DNA of 64,000 bases from Polytrichum commune (Eukaryota; Streptophyta; Polytrichopsida; Polytrichales; Polytrichaceae): positions 19,160,001-19,224,000 of the forward strand of contig OX485809.1 of NCBI GenBank assembly GCA_950295325.1, in the 5' to 3' direction. The notes below the pieces were generated by a model. The model worked only from the letters and a program-made list of their open reading frames with translations, made no database searches and had not been told where the DNA came from. Shown here piece after piece: positions 25,693 through 36,704 of this stretch; position 1 is the first letter of the stretch, and each line of letters begins with the position of its first letter. The position numbers and the translations under genes were made by a program.

Positions 25693-27769
25693 AATTGAAG
25701 AATGTTATGAAATGGACATTATGAAAGTCTACTTCAAATGCGTACTTTCAACTAGTTATATTCCACGAGTCTTTTTTTGTCGTTTAATTAATAGTCATAA
25801 GTATGTAAATTACATATTTAGAAGCACACACGTATAGACAATGCTCATTAGATAATGTTACTCAAACTCCAATATATTGTGAACCTTAATGTGATCTTTA
25901 TATCACAACTGGTGTGCATTAAACCAAAGTATCACCATCGGATACATGCGTACAAGTATAGAGTGTAAAACAAGTATTCTAAAATGTGGCTTTAGGAACA
26001 CTAGAAAAAACAATTTTCTTAGTTTTTGACCTTGAGTGTAGTATATGTTACATTGAATAAAAATTAGAGGCAAAGTGGCCCGATTTGTACGACAACCTCA
26101 GTTTGTCATTGTGACAATTGGAGGTGGGTTTAAACTAGGGTCCAAAATCAAGGAAATTCCAAAGTTGAGCAATCTTATAAGTCAAGAGTAGAATTGAATC
26201 CAATGAGTTTACAATAAGGTTTGCATCCAAGATATGAGAAATTGAAGTGGTGCTAATGTGGCATCACTTTCCCTCCAAATCTTGGTAATCCCCACTCAAC
26301 AAAATACTTCTCTACTTTGAAACATCAATCTTCAAGTTTGGTCCCAATCTTAAAGTCCAATCTCCAATCAAAATATAAGTTCCATTATATGTGAGGTGCA
26401 CACCTTTGCAACGCATGTGTGATGTGTACTCGGATGTGTAGTTGGCAACGTTAACAAGAAAGCGCAGTAGGTGTTAATAAAACAAAGTGAATGTAGAACA
26501 AAAATGGAGTAGACTAGGAGGTTGGGAGCATGATTTGCATGCATGAGAAGGGTCGAGATGCAATTATCTAGACAATTTTAGTTTAAATGACAAAATTTTG
26601 GAAGGGTGGATCATGGATGAGGATGCAAATTAAACCTATCTTGCTCAAGTTTTCATGTGTGACAATAGGTGACATGTCTATCTACTTGTGGCCATAAATT
26701 TTTTTTTAAAAAAAATTAAAAAAAATTGAAGATCCATCATTTTAAATAATTAAAATGTGTAGAAAAGTGATGTGCAACTAGTGAACGGTTGAATACTAAA
26801 AAAATCCTTCATGAAGGGTTTTTTTCATGACCAATTTCATTGCTCACAAAAATAAAAATTGTAAGTGTTTTTTTTATAGCATAACATTAAGAAACAAGCT
26901 CGAAATGACCCCTTGAAAGAGTATCAAACTAGCATGTTGGTTTCATGCTCTTCTTCTAGTAAAGGTTTCGCTATCTTTGAGTTTTAAGGCCATTTTTATT
27001 CTATTCAGGCAATAACTTTCACTACTTGGAATTAATTATGTTGGTTTCTAGGATAACATTAATGCCAAGCGGCAATAAATGTTATGATATAGACTAGACT
27101 AAATCTAAGAAAATTTAAATAACAATTAAGCAATGGTAAAACGGTAGTTGCACTTTTAAGAAAAGTCTTCCTAAATCCACAATGGAATCTTTTTGATACA
27201 TTTTTAAAGCTTTTTTTGAAAGAAAAAAATTGAAATTTTTTGATTTCTCATTTATTCAACCTTACATTGCAAGGTTTTGTTCTTCTTGTTAAGGTGATAT
27301 TGTAGGTACATAAAGGGTACCTTGCTAACATTGGAACTTAATATTATGAGAAGATTTTTTTACAGTGTTTAAATCACTTGGATCCAAAAGTGTCCCGAAA
27401 TTGGGTTAAACTCAATCAAATGTTCATGATTCATAAAAATTGCACATCAAATCATAATTGAATGAAATTTGTTACATAGACATTATTCATCATTTATATA
27501 CTATTAAAATATTCATTCATGAATTCTTAATTTAGGTATTGGATATTATGGACTCTCATGTTTTGATACCTCATAAAATCTACATGTGCTCATATCACCT
27601 ATATCTAGTTTTAACCCATAGCACTATCATCTCAATTGAAGATTTGGTTCTTTGTGCTCTTTAGTGTTTGTTCTTTGTCTCAAGGTTGGACTCTCGTTGT
27701 TCTCAGGCTCTTTCACTCATTGTCTCACGATTTGGCTCTTGGCTCTTTCTCTCAAGGTTAGGCTTATTT
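25693..27769. other. Intergenic, no gene seen
   Basis: AT-rich, with A/T homopolymer tracts near 26700. No exon, terminal repeats or RNA gene recognised. Confidence 0.45.
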
Positions 27770-27976
27770 ACATGGTATTCGTGAAAACATCACATGGCAC
27801 ATAAAAATGTCATATATGTTGTTTTCTCGAATGCAAGAAAGGCCATCCTGAATTGGTTTTTGAAGAGAGTTTTTTCCAAAGTTGAAGTGCATTCCATAAG
27901 ATTAGAAACTAAGTCAGCCTTGAAAAGAAAGAAAAAAAAATCACATATGAATGTGATGTTTTCACGAATACTATGT
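27770..27976. mobile_element. MITE with 25-bp imperfect inverted ends (207 bp)
   Basis: The left end ACATGGTATTCGTGAAAACA continues with TCACAT. The right end ATGTGATGTTTTCACGAATA continues with CTATGT and is its complement with few mismatches. The short ORFs on both strands inside it are products of this symmetry. The family is not recognised. Confidence 0.6.
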
Positions 27977-29679
27977 TGATTTGCTCTTTGTCTCAAGATT
28001 GGCAATTTCTTTGCTCTTTTTACACAAAATGTCTGCAGTTTACACCTATTCACCTTCTACCCATTGCCATCTACACCACATCTCATACAAACATTGAAAC
28101 CCCTCTCGAATGGCATGCACCCATCTTTGCACCCTAAGCTCCATGTGGCCACTCCTACAATCTTCAAAGCCCCACCTAATTTGCACCCTCATCTTGAGCA
28201 TGGCCAAAACCACAACACTTCCACAACAACTAATCCTTGGATTAGTAGAAGGAAAATGAAATTTGAAAGTAATGAGATTATGGAATCAACCACGGATGTG
28301 ATGTGGTCTATGGTCATTATGTCACATCACAAAGGGACATGACACCATTATGTTTGTCCTTAACATAATGTGACGATTCTATATATGTAATTTGTTTTTG
28401 TTGTATTAACAAGTTTTGAAATTGTTTGGCAAACCGCACCAATTGACTGTTGTTAGCAAACAACTTCAAAAGAAAGATTGATATTTATAGTCAAAAACCT
28501 TGTGATCCTTTTTGGTTTCTTTATTTGAAGTGGACTGCTAGTATCTTAACAATTGTCAATTTCGGTTTGTGTTGTCACACTATCAACTAAATTAGTTGGG
28601 CACATAACAAACATAAATTATGTAGTAAACCTCTAGTTTCCAAGTAATCATTTTATGGTTGATGGATGATTTCTGCCCTACATTAATTTCCACCCACCTC
28701 ATTCATATGCAATCAAAATTACTATGAATATCAAGCCAACATGGATCTCTACCCATTATTGACACCTAACCCATGCACTTTGAAGATCATTATAATGTGC
28801 AAAAAAAAAAAATGGTAAAAATGAGAAGTGGTCATGTTTTTTGTTATGTTGGAAGCTCATGTGAGGGTGTTCACTACCATCAATGGTTGCCACTCCGACG
28901 CAAACTCTCCTTGAACATTAATGATGTTAATTTTGGTAGAAATGAAATTATTTTTCATGTTCTTGAAAATTTGTCCTTCATGCTCGCATCCATTGTTCAA
29001 TTTAACTTTCGGACATTCTTTAAATTTTAAGAAATTCTTAACAATTATGTAGCCAGAAACATGGTGCAATTTGCATACCCCAATTGCGAGGTGGCTAGCT
29101 CATTGTAGTTTGCACATTTTGGCCTGAGAATTTGTGGAGATGCTTGACTATTGAGTTGTTCCCATCTAGTGGACTATGCAAGTATTCCGCTCATTTTCTA
29201 AGTAAACTTGATAGGTCAAAGGTTCTTTATTGGGGGTAAAAACATGACATTTCCATGTGCACACCTTCCTTCAAATCTTATAATTTGAAAATCCATATGG
29301 TGTTTCAAACCCCAATTCCCCTCCCCCCCCTTGCAAATAGCTCATCTCTCATGTTTCAATATCCTACAGATGTAACCCACTTTAACCTCAAAATTGTCCA
29401 TGAAAATGCCACAACCAATATGGAGTAAAATGCACTCAAAACAATTCTTTCATGGCCTTGGGAGGTTAAGGTTCTAGTACATGTCCAAGGTTAAAGGTTG
29501 TAGTATTGGTGAGGTTTGATGCTCTTATGGCACTCCACGTATGTCACCTGTGTAAAGGGGGTGTGGGGTGCAAGTGCACCCTACACTAAAAGCATGCATG
29601 ACCATTAAACCCGGGGGTGGACTCTTCATTGGAAACCTTGAATGACTTGCATTGGTCACTATGAAAATGAACCCCTCAC
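27977..29679. other. Intergenic, no gene supported
   Basis: A 92-codon frame at 28064-28342 is proline- and histidine-rich at its start and matches nothing I recognise. A run of C lies near 29322. Nothing else to assign. Confidence 0.4.
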
Positions 29680-31546
29680 CTATGATCGGGGAGAACTGGC
29701 AATTGGTTACAGATGAACCGGTTGAGTTTGAGAAATAATCAGTTGAAGTTGGAGACTCCAGGAGAATTACCGATCACTTTATGTAGTGTGAATTTTTTGG
29801 CTATGGCTTAATTTGATTAGCGGCAACAGGCTAGTTAGTAGTAAAATTACTCACAAAGACATTTTGAAGCTAACTACAGTGTGAATAGCAGGCTATAGGC
29901 GGTTGCAGGCGGTTTGCGCCCTACCAGCAGTTACTGTAGCAGGCATGCTATAAGCAGTCCCTCTCTGACGAGAGAGACGGATCATTTCAAGTTTAAAATC
30001 AGATCACAGCTGTGAGAGCTGAAGGAATAGTGCAGGCGATAGGCTAGGCACCGATTGTAGAGGCAAGTCGTAGCTATGGAATCCTGAGAGATGAGCATAG
30101 GCTATAGACAGTAGGGTGTGTTAAGATGATAGGCTAGCCAGGATATAGCCTGGTAGCTTTGTTTACGCTTTATTTTATGAATAATCAAAGTGAAGTTTTG
30201 TGGAATGGAATGACGCTGAGTGGAAAGCCAGGAAGTGAGAAAGTGTGTTAAGTGTGAGTACAATTGAGATTGTGATGTTAATGAGCAATTAGGCTATAAC
30301 CATGGATATAGCAGCAAAAGTGGTTGTGAATTGAGTGGTTAAACCAGAGAGGTGAAGGGTCAGAAGAGATAGAGGAGACAGAATTATTGAGAGCAGACAG
30401 CCTAAGTCGAAAGAAAGATGGAGTGATCAGACAATGTGTGATTGTAGCTATAGCCAGGACTATCTGAGTCTAAGTAAGTTATTCAAGGGATAATTATCCT
30501 AGGCTATGGAGAGAGACAATGAGTCTAGTTGTAATGTGTGAGAATCAGAGAGAGTTGTCATTGAAATAGAGATGATTCACAAGAGGTGAGATCAAAGCAG
30601 GGAGTTGATTATAAGCGGGCTATATTCTCAATATATAGAGCGAGTCAGAGAGATTAACTACAGGAGAGTAATATATATATAGCCGAGGGAGAAAGATGAC
30701 ATTTACTACGGAAGAGTAGAGTTACAGTTCCCCGAGAGTAAAATACAGGCATCCGAGAGAATATATGAGATTAAGTGTATAGCCATGTAAGGGCACTTTG
30801 ACTTGGTGCTATGGCTATATGAATTTAATTATCGTTCGCGAATTACAAAGAATACTAGAATGATATAAACGAACCTATATACTATAAAGCGATGATTGCA
30901 GGCTTGAGACGCCAGACTTCACCCGTGTTAGGAAATGGTGGCTATAGTCTTGGAACCAGTGTTGGATTAACCGTGAGTAAATCTAATTATATCCTTTCAT
31001 TGAAGAGCAATACACAATTAAGTGAAGAGGTAATTAATCAATCCACACATGAGACCATGATAATTAAGAGAGAAAGGAAGGGAGAGATGGCAGTTACAAG
31101 ATTATAGCGCCCAAAGGGTGAAGACAAAGCATATAGCCTTTTAACCAAAACCCCACAACTGAATTAAGTCCAAACCTTAGAGCGATAGAAAATTCCTTGA
31201 AGATAGGACGGAATCACTCACTACTGAGAAAGCACAAAGGAATCATAAGAGTGAAGGATAAATGGAATAATTAAGGAACGAAGTGAGAGATGACTTAAAT
31301 TGTTAGTATGAACCTTAATCCAATGTGACATTAACCCTTATAGACACTAGCTCAGTCTTCCTGGAGACTTTGTTCCCTGGGTTTTGTTATTTTGAGCCAT
31401 AGCAAAAACTTACTACACTTTAGAGGAATTTATGGAATATACCTAAATTTAATGAAGGAAAATTGAAGCATGTCAACATGTAACCGGTCGGACTTGCAAA
31501 CACTAGGATCTCAACTAATTATGCCTAAATTTCTTCCCAATCAATG
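29680..31546. mobile_element. hAT MITE interrupted by a 1.6-kb insertion
   Basis: The two halves, 29680-29781 and 31423-31546, line up end to end with the intact MITE at 6978-7205 and total 226 bp once the insert and one target copy are discounted. Flanks CCCCTCAC (29672-29679) and CCCCCCAC (31547-31554) form an 8-bp hAT target duplication with one change. Shared inner motifs include GGTTGAGTTTGAGAAATAA and AACATGTAACCGGT. Confidence 0.75.
29782..31417. mobile_element. 1,636-bp element of unclear class with 5-bp target duplication
   Basis: It is flanked by CTTTA on both sides (29777-29781, 31418-31422) and starts TGTAGTGTG, ending TTACTACA. The ends form an imperfect inverted repeat of about 30 bp sharing TGTAGT, a T-run and GCTATGGCT. 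The 5-bp duplication with TG...CA ends would fit a solo LTR; the long inverted ends would fit a non-autonomous DNA element. The interior is purine-rich and has about 15 scattered GGCTATAG-like motifs in both orientations. No ORF above 71 codons. The pre-insertion site is known from the MITE at 6978, so the borders are firm even though the class is not. Confidence 0.7.
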
Positions 31547-31731
31547 CCCCCCACATATGAGAAGTTTAAGGGAAAAGAAAATGTGGGAGCAAGCACGGCA
31601 AGTATACAGAAAAATACTCCGCTATACTAATATCATAACTTTTTTGGTCGAACACCTAAAAATAGTAGCAAAGGGTTGTTTAAATTGGATTTTTCTCCAT
31701 GATGCCCTTTGTTATTCTTCATATCCATATT

Positions 31732-32390
31732 AGAGTTCGGGAAGTTTTTGAAGCCTTAGTGGCTAATTGCCGGTAGTTGCTACGAAGGGTCGGATTTTTT
31801 CCAATTTACATCGGCAAGAGCCGGTCTTTTGTAAAATCAATCGGCCAATTGCCTATATTTTCATATTTTCATTGGCCAATATCCGATTAAATGGAATTCA
31901 TATCGGCACTAATTGTTTAAAAAATGTATGAAAAGTTATTAGAAATCATTTCTTAGTACAAAATCTTGAATAAGTGAAAAGAAAGGCATGTTCAAAACTT
32001 TAAATTTGAAGAGTTAATATCCTTGGCAGGAATTGAACCTAGCAATGCCTTCACCGCTTGAAGGCCAAGGGTCCCCCAATTCTTCATAGAAGCAATTGGA
32101 TTTGGTCATGGAAAGGTTGCATAATTCAAAAAGTTTAAGGTTTAGGGTACTTCCTCAAGTGCATCATCAAATGCCCCACACAAGTAGCGCTCTGGATGCT
32201 TCCGGCTAAAATCCAATAACTCACAAGAAGAATCGGCTACATTTCCGGGACATTTTCTGGTCCATCAGCTAATTGCCGGAGGATTGAAATTATAGTCGGA
32301 TTGCCATCCGATGGTTGGAAATTTGGACCGGCCATGAGGGGAAATCCATCGGCTGATAATGAACTAGCCGTCGGTAATCCCCAAACATAG
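31732..32390. mobile_element. Possible hAT-type MITE (about 659 bp)
   Basis: The direct repeat ATCCATATT flanks it (31723-31731 and 32391-32399). Its ends TAGAGTTCGGGAA and CTATGTTTGGGGA (reverse complement of the right end) are loosely similar. Many CGGC/ATCGG motifs lie inside both ends, resembling hAT subterminal repeats. No coding capacity. The weak terminal match keeps this tentative. Confidence 0.4.
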
Positions 32391-32559
32391 ATCCATATTC
32401 TCCATATCCATAATCCCTGTTGAGCCGCAGGACCGCCGGTATTTGTACAGGACTTTATGTACTACCGGTATTTATTAATTTCCTTGCATCTTCCTCTCTT
32501 CTATTAATAAGAAGTTAGCGAGCGAGGGCAGAGCAGTTATTAGGTCAGTCTGAAGGTTG

Positions 32560-33769
32560 AGGCAGCTCACTTGTACAAGTTTGTCAGTACTCATTTGCTG
32601 CAGGAGCAGCTGTGGCGCCACGCCTAGTGTTGATGTGTTGCGCTTTAAGTTAGCTAGCTGCAATCTTTAGCTGCTCATTGGGAAGTGTTACGTTACTCAA
32701 CGGATACTGAACAAGTGTGAAGCAGAAGGTTAAGTTATTTGGTAGTCACAGACAGATTGATTTATCCTGGCTTTCATTTCATTTTGGTTTTAGCTTCTCA
32801 AGAGCGGCATGGCGGTCAGTGTTAATACGCCATTGATACTGGCTACAGGAGAATGTGATAAATTTCTTGATCAGTTTAATATCCACCCTCGCTTCAAACT
32901 CAGCCCTGACGAGGTGGCGTATCTCGGTCTGGAGATTTTTGTCATCTATGACAACCTTGTCCCAGATGCCGCAATTAATCCTCCTGCGCCAAACGTGGAG
33001 TGAAACATTTTTCTGGACATTCATGAGCTACTAATTGGAGCCTGGTGGATGGTGGTGTTTCAACAACTTCCGGAAATGACAATCTGATGTGAAGGCGACG
33101 TTTGCAATGACTTTCCCAGGACAACATAGAATTGGCTTTTGTTTAAGAGTAATGTCCTGTTCCTATACTGAGAAGTGCCCAATGATATGTATTATGCAAA
33201 TAGTGTAAATATATGGGCGTGCAGAGGGTGTTGAGTAATTGGTCATAACTTGTGCTCAGCTGTTGCAAAATCCATTTTCAAAGATTGAGATGGTTTAGGC
33301 TGTGGTTCAGCCATTATTAATTTGAGAGTGTCTTGACTCAATGTTGTTCTCATTGATCCTTGCCATAAATTCAGAAAAAGTTTACTTCTAATTGATCATG
33401 TTTACTGAGCCATGCTTGATGAGTTATCCACCATGACAAATGTTAGGCTTACCGTTTTTCAAATTTTCTGCTTGTGCACAGAAAATCATGTGGCAGGTCG
33501 TTAACATATAGTTCTATATATACCACACTTCCGAAATTTGATGCTCCTTTCGCACATTTGGTTGCAAACCAAGAAAAGCAGCTTGATGTCTACACCTTCT
33601 GTTTCATATTTGACAACACCAAGTTCTTTGATGCATGAGGTCTCCACGTATTGTTTAGGGTAAATATGTAGCTTATGTTTATGTGTTGCTTAGCTCTGGC
33701 CAGATTAAACACAGAGACACAAACTACGAAATCATCTAGGACAATCATAGCGGGCTTAACTTGAACCCA
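32560..33769 (+). repeat. Segmental duplication, copy 1
   Basis: This block and its continuation after the CACTA insertion (34661 onward) match 53020-54730 in the same order and orientation at roughly 85-90% identity by eye. The match runs from before the small ORF through about 700 bp of downstream sequence (for example GAGTAATTGGTCATAACTTG and AGCAGCTTGATGTCTACA). Copy 2 has an additional 39-bp minisatellite. Confidence 0.75.
32809..33003 (+). CDS. Candidate small protein, paralogue of the 53178 ORF (64 aa)
   Basis: Family not recognised. ATG (in GGCATGGCG) opens 64 codons. The core KFLDQFNIHPRFKLSPDE and the DNLVPDA segment match the ORF at 53178-53381 with mostly conservative changes. 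The only length difference is a clean four-codon indel near the C-terminus, so the frame is kept although the copies have clearly diverged. No signal peptide or membrane segment. This could be a complete small gene, one exon of a larger one, or non-coding sequence duplicated recently enough to keep its frame. Confidence 0.4.
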   Translation: MAVSVNTPLILATGECDKFLDQFNIHPRFKLSPDEVAYLGLEIFVIYDNLVPDAAINPPAPNVE

Positions 33770-34657
33770 CACTACTAGCATACACTCCTAAGGTAGAGGA
33801 TGCTTAAACCGACACTTTAAGCTATAGCACATACGTATGGCTACATGGTTGATATAAAAAACATATATTCATCTTAGCCTTTTTTCTAATCATAGGTATA
33901 AAGAAAGAGAAAATATTTGTAGTCTCAATTAGATATTTGATGAATATTCAAACTCAAAACCACTAGCTTCCTTAAATCAATATATAGGCCCTGTGTATGG
34001 TGACCTTGGATGATGAGGACCCCCACTTTCATTGCCTAGAACCAACACAACATTGTTGGGTACTAGACCCAAACTACATCAAAGCCCAAGTAGTAATGAT
34101 ACGCAAAGCCACATGGCCACCTCCATGATCCCACCTAGTTTGCTTATAAAACCATCACCTTGCATCTCGGGAACCAACCCCCTTGCATATGGGAAATGGC
34201 CCCTTTGTGCTTTGTGGACTTACCTCCTTGGCTTTGTGAATAAAATGGCTAGAAAAGGCATTGACAAGCCATACTAATCCCACCTTGAACCAACCCAAGA
34301 TAGAGTGGAGCCCGCTAGAGTGGAGGAAGTGAAGGCCGCTATGAGGTGGCACCACTAATGGCACCCAAAACCGTCACTCCATGGGCCCGGACACTCCTAC
34401 ATCATGGGAAACGGTTCAAGGTAATAAAGTGTTGGCAATTGGGAGGCATTTATAGGTGTTGGTTTTGGGCGGGGTGTTGGTTTTAGCACCCTTTACCTTA
34501 TTCTAGCATACAAGTCCTACACAATCGTCCCATGTCAATGAAAGAACAATGCGAATCTACCACAATTGTAGATTTGTAGATTTGTAAATTTTTCAGTTGC
34601 ATAGGACAAGTTTCCAAAGACATAGGTCAATTGCCTAGGACTTATATGCTTGTAGTG
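33770..34657. mobile_element. Non-autonomous CACTA element (888 bp)
   Basis: It starts CACTACTAGCATA and ends TATGCTTGTAGTG, an inverted pair with one mismatch. CCA flanks it on both sides (33767-33769, 34658-34660), the 3-bp CACTA duplication. It interrupts segmental duplication copy 1; copy 2 at about 54690-54710 runs straight through the same point and so gives the empty site. Only short unrecognised frames inside (longest 81 codons at 34032). Confidence 0.85.
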
Positions 34658-35028
34658 CCACGTGTGAAACATTTGAAATTCTAGCAACCTTGCCTTGTTG
34701 CGACACAACGTACAATTCTATGAAATTATGAATGTGTCAAGCATAGGTGCAACTCACCACCTATCCTTTGTGCAAATGTCACTCGTGTGCGTTTGCTTAG
34801 AATTTGGAGGTCCTTTCTTTCAATTCTCCTACCTTTTCAAAATGTTCTTTATTTGAGACAATTAAATATATTAAAAAATGACAAACATGGAGAGCATCAG
34901 TGGATCTCACCACCCATTCCTTGTTGCCTCGGATTTATAAGTTCCTCTTTCAATCCTCTTTCCTCTTGAAAGTTAGTCCTTTGAGACAACTCAAAAATGT
35001 AAAAAACAAAGAACGTGGCATGTATAGG

Positions 35029-35102
35029 TGCAACATGTAACCGGTTGGACTTGGAAACACTAGGCTTTTGACTGATTACGCCCAAAAACCTCCCTAGACA
35101 CC
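35029..35102. repeat. hAT MITE fragment
   Basis: About 74 bp starting GCAACATGTAACCGGTTGGA matches the right third of the hAT MITE at 6978-7205 and ends CCTCCCTAGACACCG. The left part is absent. Confidence 0.6.
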
Positions 35103-35365
35103 GCTGTGAATGATTATCCCTCCTATGAAGAGGGAGAAAAATACAATATACCTCTTAGTAGCCGTCAATCATGTAGCTACAATTGTAACTTGCTAGTGGC
35201 TTATTGGTAGTAGGAAAGCATTGCTGGTGACTTTTCATGTAGGTCGCTTGTCCACAAAAGTTCTTGTGATAATAAGGACAAATGTAGATGGAATTGAGAG
35301 TGTTTCGAAGTGATTTCAAAGTGTGTTGAGGTGTTTTCGACAAGGCGCGGAGGAGTGCTTGAGAG

Positions 35366-36045
35366 TGCTTGAGAGTTGTTGTTGTTGTTGTTGTTGTGGA
35401 ATGGGGAGCTTAGGCAGATTCGTGAGGATCATTGCTGCGGCGGGGGCTGTAGCATTCACGAGTTTTGAGGTTGGATTAATTGATGCATTCCCCGAGAGCT
35501 GTTGAAGGAAAGTCGAACACCAGCTGTGATCGGCTTCGTGCTGTGCTGCGCATCCAGAAGAAGCTTCTGAGGAATCAAGAAGGAGTGAATCAAGAAGGAG
35601 TGCTTGAGAGTTGTTGTTGTTGCGGAATGGGGAGCTTAGGCAGATTCGTGAGGATCATTGCTGCGGCGGGGGCTGTAGCGTTCACGAGTTTCGAGGTTGG
35701 ATTAATTGATGCATTCCCCGAGAGCTGTTGAAGGAAAGTCGAACACCAGCTGTGATCGGCTTCGTGCTGTGCTGCGCATCCAGAAGAAGCTTCTGAGGAA
35801 TCAAGAAGGAGTGAATCAAGAAGGAGTGCTTGAGAGTTGTTGTTGTTGCGGAATGGGGAGCTTAGGCAGATTCGCGAGGATCATCGCTGCGGCAGGAGCT
35901 GTAGCGTTCACGAGTTTCGAGGTTGGATTAATTGATGCATTCCCTGAGAGCTGTTGAAGGTAAGTCGAACACCAGCTGTGATGCGGTTTCATGCTGTGCT
36001 GCGCATCCAGAAGAAGCTTCTGAGGAATCAAGGAGGAGTGAAGCA
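35366..36045 (+). repeat. Three-copy tandem repeat of about 226 bp
   Basis: Units begin GTGCTTGAGAGTTGTTG at 35366, 35600 and 35826. Each contains the same 34-codon stretch MGSLGRF...AFPESC ending in TGA, preceded by a TGT run that reads as cysteines and expands to GTT repeats in copy 1. Copies differ by a few substitutions. A region downstream, about 36070-36225, is itself repeated at about 36310-36465 with a 240-bp offset. That region's frame reads APQFDGLNFYET, resembling a short APxFDGLxFxET motif seen in several plant proteins of unknown function. Probably a worn, internally amplified gene fragment; I cannot assign a product. Confidence 0.6.
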
Positions 36046-36704
36046 GCTTGCCAGCAAGCAAGGCGTGAAAATACAGGTGAAGAGAGGAGCTGGTCCTAAG
36101 TTGGCGCCACAGTTCGATGGATTGAATTTCTACGAAACGTAACTTACATCGGCGCATCCCAAAGGTGAATTGCTTGAAGGGAGGGAGGCAGGCAGCTGGT
36201 TCCAACGCTACCGGAGAGGACGCTCTGTTTCTTGAATTTCATCTTTACTCTGATTGCCGCAACAAGTCGGTAAAGAGTGACGACGCTTGCCAGGAAGGGG
36301 CGAAATTAATTACAACAGTTGAGAGGAGCTGCTCCAAAGATGGCGCCACAGTTCGGTGGATTGAATTTGCATAAGACATACATCGGAGCATACCAAAGAT
36401 GAATTGCGTGAAGGAGGCAAGCTGGCAGCTGGTTTCGATGCTACTACCGGAGTGGACACTCTTGGCGCAATCATAGGAACACATGGTGCAAACATAGGTG
36501 ATTTGACCTTTCAAAAGTAGCTTAAAACCTACCTCTTTGAATTCTTACATCGAGGTGTCATACATTTACAAAATTAAAATTTGAAAAAACATTAATAAAA
36601 TCAATTCATATCTTTCCAATTTTCATGTAATAAGTTCCGAGAATATCCCTAAATTGTGGTTTATACACGTGGCCGAGTTCTTAAATGCGCAATAATAGGT
36701 GCAT

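Noticed and set aside
28064-28342. 92-codon proline/histidine-rich ORF
   Set aside because: No domain, and no supporting flanking exon.
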